NCBI GenBank assembly: GCA_020444475.1
Contig: JAHLKV010000001.1
Location: 434,001-498,000 of the forward strand
DNA length: 64,000 nt
From: a bacterium
GTDB lineage: Bacteria; Zixibacteria; MSB-5A5; GN15; FEB-12
Direction of reading: 5' to 3'
The translations under genes were made by a program, and so were the position numbers. The notes under the pieces are model-generated. The model worked only from the letters and a program-made list of their open reading frames with translations. It did not search any database and had not been told where the DNA came from. Shown here in pieces: positions 6,907-14,884 of this stretch (its first letter is position 1; the number at the start of each line of letters is the position of its first letter).

Positions 6907-9174
6907 TTATTCGAAAGGCAACTCTAATGGACCCAACTTCTTGAGGTCGTAGAGGTAAAGGGGAGCACCCTCGTCCTCTATAACTCCGTCGGCGCCGGCA
7001 GATTCCACAGGGTGGCGACGGACTGAACTTGCCACCATGAGCTGATAGCCGGCCCAGTGCAGCCTGATCCAGTCGTCGGGGCTCGGCGACCAGGTCCGAC
7101 CGACGATGAGTATGCTGCCGCCCGAGACCGCCGATTCGAGGTGGTGTTGGCGAACCTGATCGACAATTGTCACCAGGATATCGGCTTGACGGAAATGCAC
7201 TTCCCCCTCGCCGACGGCCCACCCCGGTGAATCCGGAAACGGAGGCCGACCGGAGAAGCTGTCGAGCTCAAAGGTGCAATCCGCTGAATCCGCAGCGAGC
7301 ACGTCGGCGAAGGTAGCGCTGAGCGATCGGGGCACCAGCAGTCGTCGGGCGCGGGTAGCGGTTGCGAGTCGAAGAACATCATCGGCGGCATTGTACGGAA
7401 GGTCGAGAACGACGATCGTACGGAGACGGTCTACCGATTGGCGTTTGAGTATCGGAAGGATGATTCTCTCGTCGACAGGATAGTTGCGGTCGATCACCGA
7501 GGTGATCACCAAATCGCCGGTGCCGCTGTTGTCGTGTGCGAGAACCAGTACACCGCCGGGGAGGCGCTCGACCCATACGCGGGTGTGCTGCGCGTGAAGA
7601 TTTACTATCGCGCCGGTGGTTGCACCGACCACAGCCAGCGAGAGGGTCGCAAAGACAAGCGAGCGGCGGAGCGGTTTACTCGACAGGGCGAGAGCGGCAA
7701 GGATGATCAACACGTACGCGGCTATCACCGTGAAGTGCGACCAGGGCGGTCTCAGAAGGCCGGTTATCGTAATGACGGGAAGTTGTTCACCGCCAAACCA
7801 GTGCAGAACGGTGATCGACAATCGGAGGAGCGGATCGACCAAAGAGCCGGCGAATTGCCCGAGGATCGGCCAGACAAGGTGGATCAGCGGGAGGACGGTA
7901 ATGCCCATGACGCCTATCGAAACGAGCGGGACGATGATCAGATTGGCGGGGACAGACAGCAGTGGTAGTCGTTCGAAGTAGAACGCCACCAGCGGCGTTG
8001 AAACGACCTGCGCCACCAGTGAGACGATCAACGGAAAGACAAGCCATCGGTACCATACTCTTGAATGATGTTTCTCCAACAACACCGTGATGCGCGGCAC
8101 GATAAAGATAAGTCCCCAGGCGGTGGCGAACGAAAGTTGGAAGCCGATGTCGAAGAACTGAGCAGGATCGATGATGAGAATGATCGAGGCGGTCAGGGCG
8201 ACAATCTGATTCAGATCAACTTTCCTTCGTACGCTTTTCGCGAGGATGACCAGCGCCGCCATGAGTGAAGCTCGCATCACCGAAGGTTCGAAATAGCAGA
8301 GACCGGCATAGACAGCCACAACGCCGAGCAACACCGCGTAGCGTCTCCCCCGTGTCCAACCCAGCGGACGCATGAGAAGGTGACAGACGAGGATCACCAG
8401 AGCGACATTGGAGCCGGAGACCGCAAGCACGTGGAGAGTACCGGAGTCACGGAACATGGTGTAGATATCGATCGGGATATCGCGCGTTTCGCCCAGGAGA
8501 TAACCTTTGGCAAGGGCGGCGGTAGTCGGGCTGAGATCGGTGGTAAAGCAAGCGACGATGTAGCCGCGGACGGCGTCAACGAACGGAAAGTAGCTGACCG
8601 AGGACCGGCGGTCTATGGTGACGTTCAGTAATGTCGGCAGGTAGGCGACGCCGGAAATGCCATGCAGGCGGAGATAGCGGTTGTAGTTGAGAGGACCGGT
8701 GGTGTTCTGCTGTTCGATGGGATAGATGCGGGCGCAAAAGGCGATGCGGTCGCCGCGCTGGAGGGTGGTCGTGCGAGCGGTGACGCGGAGGAGGATGGAC
8801 CCGTCGACGGGATACGAGCGGTTGTCGACGAGCGAGTCGATATCGAGAGTGATGTCGGTTCGCTCGGCGAGGACGGCAGGCCAGTCGGCGACACGGCCAC
8901 AGATGGTGAAAACACGGTCCGGGGAGATGAGATGTTCGAGGTGTCTGGCGCCGCCGTGCTGGTAGCTGAGAGCGAAATGGAAACCGGAGACGGCGGCAAG
9001 CGAGGCCAGCAGCAGGGCCACGCCGAGTCTCGTGTTCAGGCGTACGGCACCGAGGACTGACAGAGCGAAGGCGACCGTCAGCCAGAGCCAGCTCGGGAGG
9101 CCGGTCAGATCGGCGATGACAAGGCCGCTCGTGACTGCGGCGAGCAGCCCGAGGGCGGGATATTTACGGCTCAT
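6907..9174 (-). CDS. comEC: ComEC/Rec2 DNA-uptake channel, with a degenerate C-terminal metallo-lactamase domain
   Basis: ComEC forms the inner-membrane channel that imports single-stranded DNA in natural transformation. The 755-residue protein has an N-terminal membrane/OB-like DUF4131 region (about 1-180) and the Competence domain with the diagnostic LHVLAVSGSNVALV segment near residue 240. Many membrane helices follow to about 500, then a soluble C-terminal region. ComEC proteins normally end in a metallo-beta-lactamase-like nuclease domain with an HxHxDH-type metal site. Here the equivalent region (about 530-755) shows no such motif; the corresponding strand reads VVVLDLPYNAADD. With type IV pilus genes downstream, a transformation role is plausible, but the nuclease step may be missing or supplied by another protein. 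Confidence 0.9.
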   Translation of the reverse strand: MSRKYPALGLLAAVTSGLVIADLTGLPSWLWLTVAFALSVLGAVRLNTRLGVALLLASLAAVSGFHFALSYQHGGARHLEHLISPDRVFTICGRVADWPAVLAERTDITLDIDSLVDNRSYPVDGSILLRVTARTTTLQRGDRIAFCARIYPIEQQNTTGPLNYNRYLRLHGISGVAYLPTLLNVTIDRRSSVSYFPFVDAVRGYIVACFTTDLSPTTAALAKGYLLGETRDIPIDIYTMFRDSGTLHVLAVSGSNVALVILVCHLLMRPLGWTRGRRYAVLLGVVAVYAGLCYFEPSVMRASLMAALVILAKSVRRKVDLNQIVALTASIILIIDPAQFFDIGFQLSFATAWGLIFIVPRITVLLEKHHSRVWYRWLVFPLIVSLVAQVVSTPLVAFYFERLPLLSVPANLIIVPLVSIGVMGITVLPLIHLVWPILGQFAGSLVDPLLRLSITVLHWFGGEQLPVITITGLLRPPWSHFTVIAAYVLIILAALALSSKPLRRSLVFATLSLAVVGATTGAIVNLHAQHTRVWVERLPGGVLVLAHDNSGTGDLVITSVIDRNYPVDERIILPILKRQSVDRLRTIVVLDLPYNAADDVLRLATATRARRLLVPRSLSATFADVLAADSADCTFELDSFSGRPPFPDSPGWAVGEGEVHFRQADILVTIVDQVRQHHLESAVSGGSILIVGRTWSPSPDDWIRLHWAGYQLMVASSVRRHPVESAGADGVIEDEGAPLYLYDLKKLGPLELPFE

Positions 9175-9177
9175 CTC

Positions 9178-10758
9178 CTAGCGCCGGAAGCGCGCGAGGA
9201 ATCGATCACGGAGCAGTTTCAGTTCGCGCACTCGAAGCAGCAGGCAGAAGAAAACGAACAGAATTCCGCCTACCGCCATGCCTACAGCGATATCAGCCGC
9301 CCTCCCCCAAACTTCCGGCAGGTGCGCGCCCACCGAAAACGGCCAGAGGCGGGAGATATACACCGACAATGTTGCAGCTACGCCGATCCGGACCGCATCG
9401 AGCAGCACCTCACGGCGCCGGAAGAGCAGTCCCTTACTCGGCAGATAGTAGACAAGTAAGGCGAAATTCACCAATCCCGCAAGTGAAGTTGCGGCGGCAA
9501 GGCCAGCAAAGCCGAGTTTCATGCCCCACACGAGGGGGTAGTAGAGCGCGATGTTGATGACCACCGACAGAATCGAGATACGGGTCGGCAGGCGTGAGTC
9601 ACCGAGCGAATAGTAGAACGGCACCACCACGCGAACGGCGGCGAGACCGACCAGACCGTAGGTGTAGTGGAGCAACGCGCGGGCGGTGTTTTCGGTGTCG
9701 AGGGCCGAGAAGTGGCCGTACTGGAAGATCAGGCGGACGATGTCCGTTCCCCAGAAAGCAAGGAACGCCGCCGAGGGCATGATGACGAGGAAGTTCAGAT
9801 TGATGGCCTGGATGAAAGTTCGGGTCATGCGATGCATGTCGCCGGTGGAAGCATCTTCGGAGGCTCTCGGGAGCGCGACCGTGCCAAGGGCCACCGCAAA
9901 TACACCGAGCGGGAAATGCATGAGACGGAATGAGTAATTCAGGTAGGAGATGGAGCCTTCAACCAGCAGCGAGGCCAGCAGGGTGCTCACCAGAATATTG
10001 ACGCGCCCGGCGGAGAGCCCGATAACCATCGGCGTGAAGAGTCGTAGAACTCGTTTGACCCCTTCGTCAAGCAGTGAGAACTGGGGTCGGAAACGGAAGC
10101 CGATTCTCCAGAGCAAGGGCAGTTGCACCACCACCTGACCAACACCGCCCACCAGGACACCGATCGCCATGGCATAGATGGGAATAGGCAGCACCGAATG
10201 GAGGGCCAGCACCGTGACGATCACGCCGGTGTTGAACAGGGCCGGTGAAAGGGCGGGGATGCCGAAACGACCGAATGAATTTAGCATGCCCATGATCACG
10301 GCGGAGAGCGACACCAGGAGCAGGTAGACGAACATGAGGCGGGTCATGTCGACAGTCAGGCCGAACTTGACGGGTTCTTCGGTGAAGCCGTGAGCCGAGA
10401 CAAAAATGATAGCCGGTGAGGCGACCATGCCCAGCAAAACGACCAGACCGACAAAGACGAGGACCAGCGTCAGGACGGTACGGGCCAGCGAAAAGGCGGC
10501 CTCGGTGTCGTTTCGCACGAGTTTGTCTTTGAAGACGGGTACAAAGGCTGATGACAAGGCGCCTTCGGCAAACAGATCGCGGAGCAGGTTGGGGATGCGG
10601 AAGGCGGTAACGAAGGCATCGGTAGCCATGGAGGCGCCAAAATAATACGCCATAACCTGTTCCCGGACAAGGCCTAAGACCCGCGAGAAGGCGGTTGCGC
10701 CGGAGACTACCCCGGCGGAGCGAACCAGTGAACTTTTCTTTGGCGTGGCAGTTGACAA
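9178..10758 (-). CDS. murJ: Lipid II flippase MurJ (MviN)
   Basis: MurJ moves undecaprenyl-linked lipid II across the inner membrane for peptidoglycan synthesis. The 526-residue protein begins with the family hallmark SAGVVSGATAFSRVLGLVREQ and carries about 14 hydrophobic helices, with PNLLRDLFAEGALSSAFVP in the first loop region as in MurJ. The start appears to be a TTG (10756-10758), which directly touches the promoter of the divergent rpsT gene; no good ribosome-binding site is visible. Three bases separate its stop from comEC, so the two are co-transcribed. Confidence 0.93.
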   Translation of the reverse strand: MSTATPKKSSLVRSAGVVSGATAFSRVLGLVREQVMAYYFGASMATDAFVTAFRIPNLLRDLFAEGALSSAFVPVFKDKLVRNDTEAAFSLARTVLTLVLVFVGLVVLLGMVASPAIIFVSAHGFTEEPVKFGLTVDMTRLMFVYLLLVSLSAVIMGMLNSFGRFGIPALSPALFNTGVIVTVLALHSVLPIPIYAMAIGVLVGGVGQVVVQLPLLWRIGFRFRPQFSLLDEGVKRVLRLFTPMVIGLSAGRVNILVSTLLASLLVEGSISYLNYSFRLMHFPLGVFAVALGTVALPRASEDASTGDMHRMTRTFIQAINLNFLVIMPSAAFLAFWGTDIVRLIFQYGHFSALDTENTARALLHYTYGLVGLAAVRVVVPFYYSLGDSRLPTRISILSVVINIALYYPLVWGMKLGFAGLAAATSLAGLVNFALLVYYLPSKGLLFRRREVLLDAVRIGVAATLSVYISRLWPFSVGAHLPEVWGRAADIAVGMAVGGILFVFFCLLLRVRELKLLRDRFLARFRR

Positions 10759-10779
10759 AGTTTTGTTGCCGACTATATT
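10752..10779 (+). promoter_or_regulatory. rpsT promoter
   Basis: TTGACA (10752-10757), a 16-base spacer and TATATT (10774-10779) precede the rpsT start by about 40 bases. The -35 overlaps the TTG start codon of murJ on the other strand by two bases. Confidence 0.65.
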
Positions 10780-10818
10780 ACAGGGCTAAAATACAACTGA
10801 CAGAGGAAAGGGTACCCA

Positions 10819-11073
10819 TTGCCGAATCACAAGTCCTGTCTCAAGCGGATGCGCACGTCGGAGAAAAGCCGGGTCAGAAACCGCGCTTACCGGTCGCAGC
10901 TTCGCTCGCTGATCAAGGATGTTCGCACCGAGACCAACAAGGAAGAAGCGCAGAAGAAACTTCAGGCCGCTATTGTCGTCCTCGACAGGGCCGCCGGTCG
11001 TTATCTGCTTCATCCGAAAAATGTTGACCGGACGAAGTCTCGCCTGGCGCATCATGTGAACAAGCTGAGCTAA
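10819..11073 (+). CDS. rpsT: 30S ribosomal protein S20
   Basis: S20 binds 16S rRNA early in small-subunit assembly. The 84-residue basic helical protein shows the S20 pattern: PNHKSCLKRMRTSEKSRVRN at the N-terminus and a C-terminal HPKNVDRTKSRLAHHVNKL. Length is normal (about 85-90). The start is a TTG at 10819-10821 preceded by GAGGAAAGGG; rare starts on rpsT occur in other bacteria and can serve autoregulation. It is the only plus-strand gene for several kb and has its own promoter and a short hairpin after the stop. Confidence 0.95.
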   Translation: MPNHKSCLKRMRTSEKSRVRNRAYRSQLRSLIKDVRTETNKEEAQKKLQAAIVVLDRAAGRYLLHPKNVDRTKSRLAHHVNKLS

Positions 11074-11093
11074 CCGTTCCATCGGTTTTCTTT
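11072..11093 (+). terminator. Weak intrinsic terminator after rpsT
   Basis: AACCG (11072-11076) pairs with CGGTT (11083-11087) around a 6-base loop, followed by a T-rich stretch TTTTCTTTCT. The stem is short, so strength is doubtful, but the position right at the rpsT stop is right. Confidence 0.4.
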
Positions 11094-12296
11094 CTACGAT
11101 ATCAAATGCCTCGCAATCTTCAGAATGCGGGGCTTTTTCCTTATAATGCCGACCATGGTCGCAAAGACGTCGACCGACTCGACCGGCTCCGACCCAAAGT
11201 ACTCACTCAAACCCTCGACAACATCATTAAACTCTTCATCGGAGAGTTTGCTCAGGAATGTTTTTACCCTGCCCATGAATTCGAGTTCGCGGTGGCGTGA
11301 CGTGACGAATGTGCCGGGGTAGAGCTGGTGCAGTTCGGCGGTCGAGTGGATTTCGTCGCGAACCAGCGCCGCTGCCGCCAGCGCGGCGAGGCGCCCGGAC
11401 TCCATGCCGGTGGTGATACCGGCGCCGGTGACGGAATCGAGCACCCGGGCGGCATCGCCGACCACCAGCAGGTTATCGCGGGCCAGCAATCCCGGTCCGC
11501 GGTAGCGCGGCGAGGTACCGCAGCTGGTGCGAATGATTCTTGCGTCGCCGAATCGCCGGGCGACGAATCTGTCGAGAAAGTCTTTGACGGGGCGGTGAGG
11601 TCCAAACACAGCCGGGACGCCGAGCCCGACGTTGGCCTCGTGGTCTGACTTGGGGAATACCCAGGCGTACGACTCGGGGGCGATCTCGTTGCCCAGGTGG
11701 GCTTCGATCAGATCCGGGTCTACTTCGATATCGGTCAGCGTGTACTGCAGGAAGGACTCGGTCTCGAGCAGTGAGAGCGTGGTATCGATGCCGGTGTGGC
11801 GGGCGATGACGCTCTCGACGCCATCGGCGGCAACGAACACCGGAGCTTCGAGATGGACCGGTTTGCCGTGCGGATCGACGGCATTAACGCATCGACAGGT
11901 GCCGTTCATCGAGGTTAACCCGGTAGCGCGCCATCGGGTGCGAAGCTCTCCCCCCCGCTCGATAAAGGCTGCGGCGAGGTACTGCTCGAATGACGGACGG
12001 TCGAGCATCAGACCGCCATGGTGATGCTTCATCTCGAAGTAGGCGCCGGAGGGGGCTACCACTCTGCCCCGTGTCGGCGAGGCGCAAATCCAGGACCGAT
12101 CTATGGACACCGGCAGTTTGTCGAACAGCAGTTCGAAGGCGGCGCGTATGACGCCTTCGGCGCAGTTGACCGGTCGCCCGACCTCTTCGTCTTTCTCGAG
12201 GATCAGGGTTTTGAGGCCGGCATCGACGGCGGTCAGTCCGGCGGTCAGTCCGGCCGGACCGGCGCCGACGATGACAAGATCGAAGCGTTCATTCAT
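11094..12296 (-). CDS. Geranylgeranyl reductase family flavoprotein
   Basis: This 400-residue FAD enzyme has the N-terminal Rossmann motif VGAGPAGLTAG (residues 10-20) and EKDEEVGRPVNCAEG just after. Also present are the VGDAARVLDSVTGAGITTGMESG flavin-binding segment (about 270-295) and the characteristic PGTFVTSRHRELEFMGRV region. These match geranylgeranyl reductases, which saturate isoprenoid chains of chlorophyll, archaeal lipids or menaquinone. Its start overlaps the stop of a 2[4Fe-4S] ferredoxin gene (ATGAATGA), so the ferredoxin is probably its electron donor, as proposed for archaeal enzymes. Substrate cannot be told from sequence; menaquinone side-chain reduction is a reasonable guess in a bacterium. 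Confidence 0.85.
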   Translation of the reverse strand: MNERFDLVIVGAGPAGLTAGLTAVDAGLKTLILEKDEEVGRPVNCAEGVIRAAFELLFDKLPVSIDRSWICASPTRGRVVAPSGAYFEMKHHHGGLMLDRPSFEQYLAAAFIERGGELRTRWRATGLTSMNGTCRCVNAVDPHGKPVHLEAPVFVAADGVESVIARHTGIDTTLSLLETESFLQYTLTDIEVDPDLIEAHLGNEIAPESYAWVFPKSDHEANVGLGVPAVFGPHRPVKDFLDRFVARRFGDARIIRTSCGTSPRYRGPGLLARDNLLVVGDAARVLDSVTGAGITTGMESGRLAALAAAALVRDEIHSTAELHQLYPGTFVTSRHRELEFMGRVKTFLSKLSDEEFNDVVEGLSEYFGSEPVESVDVFATMVGIIRKKPRILKIARHLIS

Positions 12297-12465
12297 CGTC
12301 GGTCTCCAGTGCTCTCACCGGACAAAACAGCGTGCAGTCACCGCAGACCACACACCGGTCATGATCGCATGAGATACCATCGGCCAGAAGCGTAAGTGCT
12401 TCGGTCGGACAGATCGCTACGCAGCCCCCGCATTTGAGGCAGGTGTCAATATGGATGGCAAGCAC
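12289..12465 (-). CDS. 2[4Fe-4S] ferredoxin, 58 residues
   Basis: A small minus-strand reading frame encodes a bacterial-type ferredoxin. Cluster I ligands are C9, C12, C15 and C19 (followed by Pro); cluster II ligands are C38, C41, C44 and C48 (followed by Pro), i.e. two CxxCxxCxxxCP motifs. Start is probably the GTG at 12463-12465; its ribosome-binding site is weak. The TGA stop overlaps the start of the geranylgeranyl-reductase-like gene by three bases, so the pair is translationally coupled and the ferredoxin likely feeds electrons to that flavoenzyme. Confidence 0.85.
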   Translation of the reverse strand: MLAIHIDTCLKCGGCVAICPTEALTLLADGISCDHDRCVVCGDCTLFCPVRALETDDE

Positions 12466-12506
12466 GGAGCAAAGTACGCCCCGGCTGAGGGAAGGTTCAA
12501 GTTTTT

Positions 12507-13316
12507 TTAGCGGTTGAGGATGTAAACGCGGCCTTCGACCATCGAGGTGCGATTAGCCTGCTCGCGCAAAGAGATGAGCTCGTGAAGGAACGACTGCTTG
12601 TCACCGATCGGGATGTCGGAGGTCAGCACCGATACCGGAAAGTCGATGGCTATCACTCGCAGCTCGGGAACGACCCGAATGAGATTGGCCGGGAACAGAT
12701 CTTCGGAGGCGGCGGCCATGCGGAGGTCGGCAAGTGAGAACCCGGGCAGCGTCAGGGTGGTAGCGGAGCTGGACGGTTTGAGCAGTTGATCCGCCCGCCC
12801 GGAGTCTTTGACTACGGGCGCGTATCTGCCGAGCGTGGAAAATTCATCGAATAGCAGCCGAAGCCCGTCGGGACAGCCCACTTTGGCGTCGTAACGAAGC
12901 AGGACCGTCTGCGGATCGCAGTCCGGAAACTGGAAGGAGACGGAGACAAACCCTTCGGGAATCTCGGCGCCTTCACTAATCGGGATGATTTCATCGGGGT
13001 GACGAACCGCGATATCGGAGAGGGTGTCTCGGGACAGCCACGGCAGGGCGAGTTTCTCGCTGACCAGTCTGAGGGCCGGTTCCGCTACTATCTGAGCCGG
13101 CACGTGAAGCAGTCCGGCGCGAAGCAGAACATTAAACCGGTCCGTGTCCTGCAGCAACAGAAAGCCGTCTTCGTTCAGTTCAGTGACCGGAAAAGGATCG
13201 CGAACAAAACGGAGATCTTCATCAGACGGTGCGTCATCGCTCACCGTCGTCTGCTCGAACGGATAGATCTGTTCGATCGGCAGTATTCTGATGTGCAGCA
13301 AGTCGGAAGAATTCAT
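12507..13316 (-). CDS. ParB/SbnI-like N-domain protein of unknown function
   Basis: The 269-residue product starts LLHIRILPIEQIYPFEQ, then PVTELNEDGFLLLQDTDR and LLRAGLLHVPAQIV. This follows the layout of ParB/SbnI-type domains (LLDGHHRxxAL...GLxxVPxQVV), but the usual DGHHR motif is replaced by QDTDR. The C-terminal 180 residues are not recognised. The ATG at 13314-13316 is chosen because the fold begins there; the frame stays open to 13631 through repeat-like DNA, which is probably not coding. It may be a free-serine-kinase relative or a structural remnant; activity is doubtful with the motif lost. The ferredoxin gene follows after 41 bases. Confidence 0.6.
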   Translation of the reverse strand: MNSSDLLHIRILPIEQIYPFEQTTVSDDAPSDEDLRFVRDPFPVTELNEDGFLLLQDTDRFNVLLRAGLLHVPAQIVAEPALRLVSEKLALPWLSRDTLSDIAVRHPDEIIPISEGAEIPEGFVSVSFQFPDCDPQTVLLRYDAKVGCPDGLRLLFDEFSTLGRYAPVVKDSGRADQLLKPSSSATTLTLPGFSLADLRMAAASEDLFPANLIRVVPELRVIAIDFPVSVLTSDIPIGDKQSFLHELISLREQANRTSMVEGRVYILNR

Positions 13317-13698
13317 GATCTGATGCAAAGCAAGCCCTGTGCCTTTTCGGTGAAAACCGGACGTGGTCGTTGCAGCACAAGCGGTTGGAGCTATCGAGCA
13401 GACGTGGACAAGAGAAGAAACGAAACGCCGTCGGATGTTGGCCGGGGGTGATTTCACAAAATGTGCAACGGGGGTGTATGGGGGGCGCTCGAGTGTACCG
13501 CCTGCCGCCGTTGCGGGTGTCCTCTCAACTGAGTAAGTAGGTCCGAACCCCTGCGGTTCGGACATGCTTGCGTCAGGACCACTGGGGTTCCGACCTACAC
13601 AATCTGTGGCCCACCTAAAGCGAGTCGGCAACGCCGGACGAGCGGCAGGTGGGATTTCATGATCCTTCGTGCACGAGGACGTACACCACGCACGATGT
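13317..13698. repeat. Gene-poor stretch with three hairpin-forming units
   Basis: This 380-base gap holds clustered palindromes. Arms at 13537-13551 and 13584-13598 match at 14 of 15 positions in inverted orientation, and an inner hairpin CCGAACC/GGTTCGG lies at 13543-13561. A second large hairpin has CCCACCT (13610-13616) and AGGTGGG (13647-13653) as arms. No start, motif or codon pattern convinced me of a gene here. It looks like a composite REP/REPIN-type extragenic repeat. Confidence 0.5.
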
Positions 13699-14217
13699 TT
13701 ACAAGTAGATGCCGCGCTGGAAGGGTTTGATTTTGATGTTTTTGAAGTCGAACGGGTCGGGTTTCATGTCGACATAGCGGTTGGTCGGCAGGGCCGGATA
13801 GTCGGCCGGTGAGACGAAAGCGCGGTTCTCCTGCAGGCTGACGAACTTGATCTGAATCTTCAATTTCGAAGAATACTCCTTGAGGAGTTTTTCTCTCTCG
13901 CTCCCGGGTTCGAGATGGGGGCTTCGTCCGGTGAAAGCAAAGACGAACTGGGGATTGGATGAATGAATCTCGATTTCCCTGATCGGTTCATCCTTCAGTT
14001 TGGTGGTCAGCGTCCGCAGGAGGGCGAAAAAGGCGCCGAACTCGAGATCGATCGACTCTCCTTCGGCGCGGCACTTGAACTGCACACCGTAGTGGGGGAT
14101 GCCGAAAAAGACCAGTCCGGCACAGAGATCGAGGCGTTTGAGATACGGGTCGCGTGGCTCAAGCGCTTTCGAACCGATGTAGCAGACCAGCGGCTTTTTG
14201 GGCACAGAGATTTCCAT
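13699..14217 (-). CDS. Hypothetical protein
   Basis: A 172-residue soluble protein of no family I recognise. It contains mixed strands and helices (LVCYIGSKALEPRDPYLKRL, LVFFGIPHYGVQFKCRAEG, REIEIHSSNPQFVFAFTG) and a charged C-terminal half ending FKNIKIKPFQRGIYL. The strand order and the IEIHSSNPQFV segment vaguely recall RNase H-like folds, but no catalytic Asp/Glu set is evident, so this is not claimed. It stands alone between the thioesterase gene and the repeat region. Confidence 0.6.
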   Translation of the reverse strand: MEISVPKKPLVCYIGSKALEPRDPYLKRLDLCAGLVFFGIPHYGVQFKCRAEGESIDLEFGAFFALLRTLTTKLKDEPIREIEIHSSNPQFVFAFTGRSPHLEPGSEREKLLKEYSSKLKIQIKFVSLQENRAFVSPADYPALPTNRYVDMKPDPFDFKNIKIKPFQRGIYL

Positions 14218-14362
14218 GCCTGCACTGAGAGCAACATCGGTGCCGCCCGTCGGGCGTCGATGTCGTTGAGAGAGTCCGTTGCAGGATCGTCAGTTGCCGG
14301 GTGATCGAGGGCGTGACCCGTGCACCGGATGTCCGGGAGAGTGAATCGGATTGCGGGGGATA

Positions 14363-14794
14363 TCAATCGAGCGAATCGAGCAGCTTTGCTTTCAGCTCCT
14401 CTTTAGCTCGGACATACTTGCCGGTGGCGGTTGCGTAGATGGTTCCTCCGGCGCCCCGCGCCTCCCCTTCGGTGAGGTACAGCCGACCTTTGGAGTTGGT
14501 CACCCGGCCCGTGAACGTAAGCGTCTCCCCTATCGGGACAGGCTGAAGGAACTTGACGGTCATCTCGGCGGTGACGGCGTAGATCTCCCGGGCGAGGATA
14601 GCCTTGATCATGACTTCGTCGAGGACAGTGGAGATGATACCGCCATGGTAGATGTTTCTGTAGCCTTCGAACATCTCGCGCGCTTCGACGGTGCAAAGAG
14701 CGCGTTCGCCGTCGAAAGTGAATATCGCCTGCAGCCCGTGTTCGTTTTGATCTCCGCAGACGAAGCAACCGGAGTACCTGGGGATTTCCTTCAT
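14363..14794 (-). CDS. PaaI-type hotdog thioesterase
   Basis: The 143-residue protein has a single hotdog fold. It starts with SGCFVCGDQNEHGL, a Cys-containing N-terminal loop common in 4HBT/PaaI relatives. Next comes YHGGIISTVLDEVM (about residues 48-61), where the HGG and the following Asp/Glu form the usual acyl-thioesterase site, then AEMTVKFLQPVPIGETL. These enzymes hydrolyse acyl-CoA thioesters in the cytoplasm. Substrate is unknown and the neighbours give no clear hint. Confidence 0.82.
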   Translation of the reverse strand: MKEIPRYSGCFVCGDQNEHGLQAIFTFDGERALCTVEAREMFEGYRNIYHGGIISTVLDEVMIKAILAREIYAVTAEMTVKFLQPVPIGETLTFTGRVTNSKGRLYLTEGEARGAGGTIYATATGKYVRAKEELKAKLLDSLD

Positions 14795-14835
14795 GGCCGT
14801 TGTATACGGCTCGAGCGATCGGTTGTCAACGGCAT

Positions 14836-14863
14836 AAAAAAGGCCCGCTCGAAAGCGGGCCTT
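14836..14863 (-). terminator. Strong intrinsic terminator after the 14885 lipoprotein gene
   Basis: A perfect 10-bp stem (14840-14849 with 14854-14863, loop of four) followed on the minus strand by six T residues, 21 bases after the lipoprotein stop. Confidence 0.85.
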
Positions 14864-14884
14864 GGTCGTCGATATGATTCGAGC

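Noticed and set aside
13317..13631. N-terminal extension of the ParB/SbnI-like protein
   Set aside because: The extra 105 codons run through palindromic repeat DNA and encode a low-complexity sequence; the fold starts at 13316.
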